In this document: in pieces, positions 12,101-21,100 of the stretch
How the letters are laid out: each line of letters opens with the position of its first letter
Numbering within the stretch: the stretch's first letter is position 1
Assembly (NCBI GenBank): GCA_034440635.1
Contig: JAOTON010000477.1
Location: forward strand, 860,001-924,000
Length of the DNA stretch: 64,000 nucleotides
Source of the DNA: Lepas anatifera
Lineage: Eukaryota; Arthropoda; Thecostraca; Lepadidae
Direction of reading: 5' to 3'
Made by a program: the position numbers and the translations under genes
The notes under the pieces: model-generated
The model's database searches: none
Told to the model about the DNA's origin: nothing
The model's input: the letters and a program-made list of their open reading frames with translations, nothing else

Positions 12101-15100
12101 ATAAGCTAAAGCTAGAGCGCATCCAAAACGCAAGTATCCGGGCAGCCACAGGCGCGCTCAGAGAATCCCCCATCACCAGCTTGTTAGTGGACAGTGGGCT
12201 GTGCCCTCTCCAAACAAGACGCCACTCCCAGCTTATCTCTTACTATATCAAGGTCCAATCTACCGAAAATCACCCGGCGAAACAATGTTTCGCCCACCCT
12301 GGACGTGTATCAAAAACTAATCGGACAACCTGGCCTCCATTTAAGAATAGAGTAGCTAAGACCCTGGAAACCCTGAACCTTGCGATTCCAGAAGCAATAG
12401 GCAAACCCCCCACTCTCCCGCTTTTGGACTCGCAAACAGCCCAAAGTCGAGTTTCTTTTCACCACACGCAAAGACAACCTCACCACAGAGGAGATCTCCC
12501 AGAAATTCTTTGAGTTCCAGTCTAACAACACTGGCAAAACCTTCATTTTCACCGACGGTTCTAAAATAGGCGAAAAAGTAGGCCTCGGCATCTGGGGGCA
12601 AAATATTTCCCTCCAAAAACGACTTCCGGACAACTGCTCAATCTTTACTGCCGAGGCTGTCGCCATTCTAGATACACTAGTCCAGATTAGAACCCTAAAT
12701 ATTAATTCAGCCGTCATCTGTTCAGACTCTAAATCTGTCTTGCAAGCTATCAATAACGTAGTCAACCCCAGCCATCACGTAATAGCAGACATCCAGAAGG
12801 GTATCGACGATATCCCAGATGTCTCCTTTCTTTGGATCCCAGGCCACTGCAAAATTCTCGGAAATGAAAAAGCCGACGAACAGGCCAAAAAGTCTCTTGA
12901 ACTCAGAGAGGTCGCACCTCTCAAATGGTCCGGAGACGATAGCAAAGCTCTCCTCCAGAACCATATCCGGAAGTACATCCAAAATGACTGGACCACTAAC
13001 CACAGCGCCCATTTATTCCATATCAAGCCTAACATCGGCTACTGGCCCAGCTCCAACCAAAACAGTCGTCGGCGTGAGGTCATCCTGACCAGACTCAGAA
13101 GCGGACACACCAAATTAAATGCCTATGGGCGTGTAGGTACCTGTGGTACCTGCTCTGCCATGGAAAATCCCTACCATATCCTCACCGACTGTCCCCAGCA
13201 CGACGCCCATAGGCAGCCCATGCTAGATTATTGCCGCAACAGAAACATCCCAGTAAACCTTTCCACTCTTCTCGGCAATGATCACCCTGAGCTGCTGGAC
13301 AAGCTCTTTACATTCCTGAAGGCTTCTAGGCTCGAGAGCTTTATCTGAATGTCTATGGTGGCAGGTATGGAAAATACCTGCATCCGAATAGCACCCCTCA
13401 TATTAGAAATAACAATTACACTAGAAACGTCCCTCTGACAAATTTAAACAATAGGTGCTTCAAACTAGGTTTTAACTGTCTGGTCCTAAGGTATGGTAGA
13501 CTCAGAATAACTCCCACCCTAGGAAAAAAAAAACAAAAAAACAAAAAAAACAAAAAAACAAAACCAAAAAAAGGTTCAACTAACCAACTAACCCTACCTA
13601 ACCATCCGTTCATATTTGCTAACCAACTAACCCTAACTTAAGGACTACTAACTATACTAACCACGTCTAAGACTAACAACTAACCAACTCACACCCCTCC
13701 CTAACACTCTATCTGTTCTATTACCCTTCTCTCTTCCTCTATGCGGCGGCTACCCAGCCAGAGAGGGTGCTGTAACCTCACCTCCTGGTTGCAGGATAAA
13801 GACCCGCGGCATCACGTCATGGTGCTTGCGAGTATTTCTAATAACCCAAAATTATTCTTTTTCAATGGAGGAACTCGAGTAACGTAAGCAAACGGTTATT
13901 CGATAACAAGGAACAAAATCCAAAAAACTAATCTTTACGCTGGCAAGACTCTTCACGTACCCTTTTAAATCCTACCTGTGCCCCAGGCTCGGCATCTCTG
14001 CCGTAGCAATCCCCTTCCCTCGCAAGTGTTGCTACACTTCGCGACCCATTCCTTGAAATAAGATTCGTCCCTTTGTTCTGCGACATTAAAGTAAACACCC
14101 CTCCTGGAAAATTCTCCCCCACACTTTAGAGGCGGGCAAAGGTGCTTTGCACAGAACGCCTTATAAAAAGCCCTTAACTAACTAACTAACTAACTCGAAG
14201 ACACTTAAACTCTAAATATGATTTAACCTGAAAAAATGGACAGAGAAGTACTTGATAAAGTATCTGCGTTATCGTTAATGCCTTAAATATGCCCACAATC
14301 GTGTATTTCTCGAAAAAATCGACTGTCCCATTTCCGGTATCTAGGCGACAACTTTCTGCAAACTACTAACAATCAGCCCCATTGGGCTGCATGTTAAAAT
14401 CTGGCAACTGTGACAGCGGTATGCGGGTTTTCTGCAGCGGGGGCCCCTCGTTTTAGTAGAAACTGAACACAGTACCAATATTGTATTACTAATAGTACGC
14501 TGTGCAATTGAAGAACAGAGCTGCTAAGTTAAAATATTCCCTACACGCTTCATTCTCTATTTCGAAAATATGGGGTTTGATCTTGAGCCATACAGTCAGG
14601 ATCGCTATTTTGTCACAATTATGCACCTCAATTTTCGTAAATGTGTCACAAACTCCGGTAGCCGAGTTGGCAAGTTTCTGCACCTCTGCCGCCTGTGCCT
14701 TCACTGTACCGTATTACACATTCTACATGTGACTTTTTGTATCTTCACAGCAGGGGCGCAAGTTTCCATATATTTGGGGGGCTCGAGCCCCCCCAATGCT
14801 CGGAGAAGCCCCCCAATGACCCGACGAGCCCCCCAATCCCAAGTTGCGGGCCCCTGCGGACAGAGCCGGGCCCCTGCCACGATTCCGGGCCCCAGTGGTC
14901 TGCTTGGGCTAGCCTTAGCTGAGGCCAGGCTCCCTCCCATGCTTGCGGGTGCCCTATGGGCCACCCTTAACCTCGGTGTCAGCAACCGGCCCCTAACGAT
15001 ATTTTTCAGGCCCACTTTGACTGCAGCCGGGTCCCTAATTCCGGCAGTCTCGGGTCTCCTGTCATCCAACCGGGCCCTCTATGATCCACCCGGGCCCCCT

Positions 15101-18100
15101 GTGGACTGCAACCGGGCCCCCTGTAATCCACCCGGGCCCCCTGTGACTGCAACCGGGCCCCTCTTTGATCCACCCGCACCCCTGTGACTGCAACCGGGCC
15201 CCTGTCATCCACCCGGGCTCCCTGTGACTGCAACCGGGCCATCTGTGATCCACCCGGCCCACCTGTGACTGCAACCGGGCCCCCTGTGATACACCCGGGC
15301 CCCCTGTGATTACAACCGACCCCCTATCATCCACCCGGACCCCCTGTGACTGGGATCGGGCCATCTGTGATCAACCCGGGCCCCCTTTAATTACAATCGG
15401 GCACCCTATGATTCACCCGGGCCCCCTGTGACTGCAACCGGGCCATTTATGATCCACCCGGGCCTCCTGTGACTGAAACCGGGCCCCCTGTCATCCACCC
15501 GGGCCCCCTGTGACTGCAAATGGGCTATCTGTGATCCACCCGGGGCCCCTGTGACTGCAACCGGGCCCCTATGATCCACCCAGGCCCCCTGTGACTGCAA
15601 CCGGGCCCCATGTGATCCACCCGGGCCCCCTGTAATTACAACCGGGCCCCTATGATCCAACCGGGCCCCCTGTGACGGCAAACGGGCCCCCTGTGACTGC
15701 AACCGGGCCCCCTGTGACTGCAACTGGGCCATCTGTGATCCACCCGGGGCCCCTGTGACTGCAACCGGGCCCCCTTTGATCCACCCGGGCCCCCTGTGAC
15801 TGCAATCGGGCCCCTGTAATCCACCTGGGGCCCCCTGTGATCCACCCGGGGCCCATGTGATCCATCCTGGGCCCCTGTGATCCACACGGGCCCTCGTTGA
15901 CTGCAACCGGGCCCCCTGAGATCCACCCGGGCCCCCTGTGACTGCAAACGGATTCCCTGTGGTTCAACCGGGCCACCTGTGACTGAAACCGGGCCCCCTG
16001 TCATCCACCCGCAACCGGGCCGCCTGTGACTGCAACTGGGCCATCTGTGATCCACCCGGGGCCCCTGTGACTGCAACCGGGCCCTCTGTGAGCCATCCGG
16101 CCCCCTGTGACTGCAACCGGGCCCCCTGTAATCCACCAGGCCCCCTGTGACTGCAATCGGGCCCTCTGTGATACACCCCGGCCCCCTGGGACTGCAACCG
16201 GGCCATCTGTGATCCACTCGGGGCCCCTGTGACTGCAGCCATGCACTGTGTGACTGCAACCGGGCCCCCTGTGACTGCAACCGGGCCCCCTGTGACTGCA
16301 ACCGGGCCCCCTTTGATCCACCCGGGCCCCCTGTGACTGCAATCGGGCCCCCTGTAATCCACCTGGGCCCCCTGTGATCCACCCGGGGCCCCATGTGATC
16401 CATCCTAGGCCCCTTGTGATCCACACGGGCCCGCTTTGACTGCAACCGGGCCCCCCGAGATCCACCCGGGCCCCCTGTGACTGCAAACGGATTCCCTGTG
16501 GTCCAACCGGGCCAACTGTGACTGCAATCGGGCCCCTGGAATCCACCCGGCCCCCTGTTATCCACCCGGGCCCCTGTGACTGCAAACCGGGCCCCCTGTG
16601 ACTGCAAGCGTGCCATCTATGATCCACCCGGGCCCCCTGTGACTGAAACCTGGCCCCCTGTAATCCACTCGGGCCCCCTGTGACTGCAACCGGGCCCCAT
16701 GTGATCCACCCGGGCCCCCTGTAATTACAACCGGGCCCCCTATGATCCACCCGGCCCCCTGTTATCCACCCGGGCCCCTGTGACTGCAACCGGGCCCTCT
16801 GTGATCCGCTCGAGCCCTTGTCACCGCAACCGGGCGCCTGTGATCCACCCGGGCCCCCTGTGACTGCAACCGGGACCTGTGACTGCAACCGGGCTCCCTG
16901 TGGTCCAGGAGGCGCGGGTCCTCTAATGCCACGGACGGGCCCTTGCCATGAGTGCGGGGCCCCGTGGTCTATCTGGGCTTGCTGTGGCTGCGGCCGGCCT
17001 CCCTGGTATGCTTGCCTGGCATGCTTGCTTGGGTGCGGTCCCCTTTAGGGCCACCCATAATCGCTGTGTCTGCAAACGGGCCCCTAACGATATTCTCAGA
17101 CCCATTTTGACTGCATCCGGGGCCCTATTTCTGGCAGTCTCGGGACGTTTTTGGTTTCTCTGTGACTGCAATCGGGCTCCTTGTATTCTGCCTTGGCCAC
17201 TTTTAGTCTGCCCGGGGCCTTTGTAGGTGGTCTGGGCTTTTTGTAGTGTGCCTGGGTCCTGTGTGGTCCGCCCGGGCCCCTGTGGTCTGCCTGCGCCCCT
17301 TGTGGGCGGTCTGGGCTCCTTTTAGTCTGCCCGGGCCTTCTGTGGTCTGCTCGGACCCCCTGTGGTCTACCCAGCCCCCTGCGGTCTGCCCGGCCCCTTG
17401 CAATTTGCCCGGGCTCCTATGGTTTGTCCGTGTCCCTGTGGTCTGCAAGGAACCACAGCACTAGCGGATCCACGGGGGGGTAAAGGTAAAATCGGGGGAT
17501 TTGATGCCCTCCCCAAATCCGCCGATTTTACCGATTTTTACGGATTTTCTTCAAACAAAAACCTTATGTTTTTCACGATTTGGGGCCCCGTTGCCCCCTC
17601 CCTCCACCATCGGCCTGAATCCGCCCCTGATTCCACTCCTCCCACTTCGCTGTATTCGGGAACCCGTGCTATAATTTCAGGCTCCCCCTGGGCTACCCAG
17701 GCCTCCTCTGGCTCTCGCCGGGCTCCTTGCCTTGCTTACGACCCCCCGTAGTTCACCACCCCCCGCCCCCACCGTACGCAGCCGGGCCCCTTCCGATAAG
17801 TACTGGTTTAATAAATTGACATGTTTGTTATTTTGGCATCTCTCCGCCGGCACTACTTTTCTTCATTGATATATTTCTAGGCATTTTTGTCAGAAATGTG
17901 AATAAAGTTTTCCATTTTTGTTTGTTCTAGTGGAATTTTAAATACAGACAAATTTAAGTCTCTTAAATTTGTCTGTCAAAAGTGTATCATATTTTGTCGT
18001 CAAATCTGGGTCAAATAACCCGCGCCCCACCGGGGGTCCGGCGCCACCTTCGCCCCACCGGGGGGCCATCGATGGCCCCCCTCTAACTCCGAAAATATGG

Positions 18101-21100
18101 GCGTTAGCGCAAATCTGCAAAGTGCAATAGAAAGCTCGCGTGAATTCAGTAAGAAATTACTTCGCATGTTTTAGTGCTCAGGTCAATGGTTTGACCTCCA
18201 GAGGTCAAATTAGGTCAAGATCGGCTATTTTCACTCAAATATGCAATGATTAAGCAAACTGGGCATAACTCTTATGTCATTAGAGCTATTGAGGCCTGGT
18301 AAAGTACATTTGATAGCAAATTGCCAGTACTTTTTCCGCTATGTGGAACGTAAAGACCTCCCGCCAGTGGTTTGACCGCCAGAGGTCACCTCGTGACCTA
18401 ATATGACCTGAGGTCACAAAAGGTCAAAAAGTGACCTTGCCGTATATCAAATGAAAGCCAGTGACAAGACAAACACGATGGTGTTTGTTTCACCGCTTTA
18501 GCTTAATTAGGACAAAAGTTATTGTCAAAATACTGTTTTTGACCTCTGGTGAACTTGGATGACCTTGGAAAAGTCAAAGGGCAAATATGACCCCTGGGAT
18601 CCGTGAAAGGGTGTCCAAAAACCTTGTTCTGAGCAGTCTGAGTATTTGCAATCATTTTTGTAGCTTTTATATCATGAAATAGCTTTTCCCCATGCTTTTC
18701 CAATGGGAGAGGTCGCCTCGTGACCTGACCTCAGGGCACGAAATCGAAAAATCCCGGATATACACCTTGTAGAACCTGGAAGGGTCATGAAGTGTAGGAA
18801 GTTTCAAATCCATCGAGTTTGAAATGTAGCTCTTACAGAGCTCTAAAGGTGAAGTGAGGTGACCTTGGTTGACCTCGTCTGGTGACCTGACCTTAGGTGA
18901 CCCGGAGTTAAAAATTTCAGGGATGATGGGAAAATGTTGCAGTGAGAGGTAGAGCCCTCAACCGCGGTGCTGCGCCTCGTCGTTTTTCTGCTATCCCGGA
19001 AAAACCTTAGGGGGGCCATCGATGGCCCCCTTCGGTGGGGCGAGGGATAATGTGCGTCCGCCGGCGAATGGTAGCCTCTTAATTTCCCGGGCTTGTCAGC
19101 GTAGCGCGAAGGAAGCTAAGGCATGCTCCTGGCTCTCTTGTCGCATTCGCCGAGGCGAATGATTTGCACAAAGTTTGCCTTGAACAGTAAAATTGGCATG
19201 CTTATGATTCAATCGGCTTGTGTCTACTCTGGAAAAGTTTCGTTAGCCTCTGATTTGGATTTTACGTTTGGGCTTTTCGTGTCAATCCAAATCGTGCTCC
19301 GATGCGCAGTGTTGAATGGCAAGTGAAGTGATTGTTTGCTATTAGCTCCTGTCGGGCTAAATCACTAATGAGTGATGATCCCCTGTCTGGCTCCCCTGAT
19401 GGCTAAATACCAAGACTTGGAGAATATTTTGCCCCCTATGGCCGCCAGTGACGTATCTAGAATTTGGGTAAGGGAAGGGGGAAGGGCAAAGCCTCAGGGG
19501 ACAGGGTGACACTTAGCCACCCGAAGGGCGCACTTTTCACCCAAAGGGCGACCAATCGTCGCATCCCGGGGAGGGGAGAGTTTGGAGGCGGCATTTTGTC
19601 CTCAGAGGCTCTTGGGTTTAAGGGGGTGGCTGCCCCATTCGCCCCCCCCCTGGTGGCCACCCCATTCGCCCCGCCCCTGGTGGCTGCAGCTGGGTCCCTA
19701 CTCCCAGTAGTTAATACCCTGTGGATGCAGACGGGCCTGCCATGGATGCGGTTCGTGTAACTGCAACCAGCCTCTGCCATGCTTGCCATGCGGGCCCCTG
19801 TGGTATCCTGGGCCCCTGTGGTCTGCCCGGGCCACAGAGTGCGAAGTATGGCATTTTCGACGAGATCTCGTCGGTGCGGGTGCCCTTGGAGACAGGAGCG
19901 AGTGGTGCGAATTTTATCAGCCTGGTGCGAATTTGCAAGACTGGTGCGAGGAAGTTGACACTGAAAAAATGACTGAATAGTTAGGAAGACACAGGAGGAG
20001 GCCTTATAAAAAGTCCTTAACTAACTAATAAGAGGTAGTATTGCATCGTGTGGGTAGGAATGTGTGCGTTTTTCTCCCTGGTATATGGCAGATTGGTGCG
20101 AATTTTTTTAGGCTGGTGGTGCGACTCGTCTGGCCTGCTGCCATACTTTGCAGACTGGCCGGGTCCCATTTGGTCTGCACGGACTCCTTGTCTGCTAGTG
20201 CCCATTTTGTTCTGATCGAGCCCCTTAAGGTCTGCCCGGGCCTCCTGTGGTTTTCCTGGAACCCTTTTGGTCTGTCCGGGCTTCTGTGTGGCCTCTGCGG
20301 ACCCCCTTTTGTCCGTTCGGGCCCCTTTTGTCTGCGCGGGCCCTCTGTGGTTTGCCCGGGCCCCTCCCAGTCTGCAAAGTATGGCACTTTTGGCGAGATC
20401 TTGTGGTGCGGACACCTTTCAGGTGGTTCGAACTTTGGAGCAAACAAATGCCCACTTTTGCTGTATGGTGCGAGGGAGCTCAATTCAAACACCCACAGAG
20501 GTCTGAGAAGGGAGAAACTGGTAAAAACATCGAAATTTCCGGGTCAGTGAAATTTCTCACCAATGCTTGGTGTGAATTTTAGGCTGCTGGTGGTGCGAAA
20601 AATCTACAAGGCTGGTGCGGACTCGTCGGGTCTGCTGCCATACTTTCCAGACTGGGGCCCCTCTGTGGTTAGCCCGGCCCCAGTGTTCTGCTCGGGTCCC
20701 TGTGGTCTGCCCAGGTCCTTTCATCTGTCCAGGCCCCGTGTGGTCTGCCCGGGCCCGCTGCCCAGCCAGCAATTCCGACCGGGCCCAGAGCGGGCTGGGC
20801 CGGGCCCTGCCCGAGCCCTAAGACTCATAGCTAAGCCACATAGACTCGGGCTGAGCCCGACATTAGGTCGGGGGATGACAACTTGCCCGAGCGGTAGAGC
20901 CCGGTCTTGCTTGACCATGGGCTCTGCCCAGGCGCAGCGGAGCCGGACCTGGGCTGAGCCCATGTACGCAGGCTCTGCCCAGTCAACGCCCAGCATATAT
21001 CTGGCAGAGTCTAGCCAAATTGCTGGCTGTGTGTGGTCTGCTCGGGCCCCTTGTGGGCATACCGGCGTCCTTTGGTTTTCTGGGTTCCTGTGGTCTGCCC

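Noticed and set aside
15406..16888. Minus-strand open frames of 290-330 residues rich in Gly, Pro, Arg (collagen-like)
   Set aside because: They run exactly over the 20/21-bp minisatellite and several frames are open at once; repeat artefact.
15050..16915. CRISPR array
   Set aside because: Units are contiguous with no unique spacers, and the context is a eukaryotic intron.
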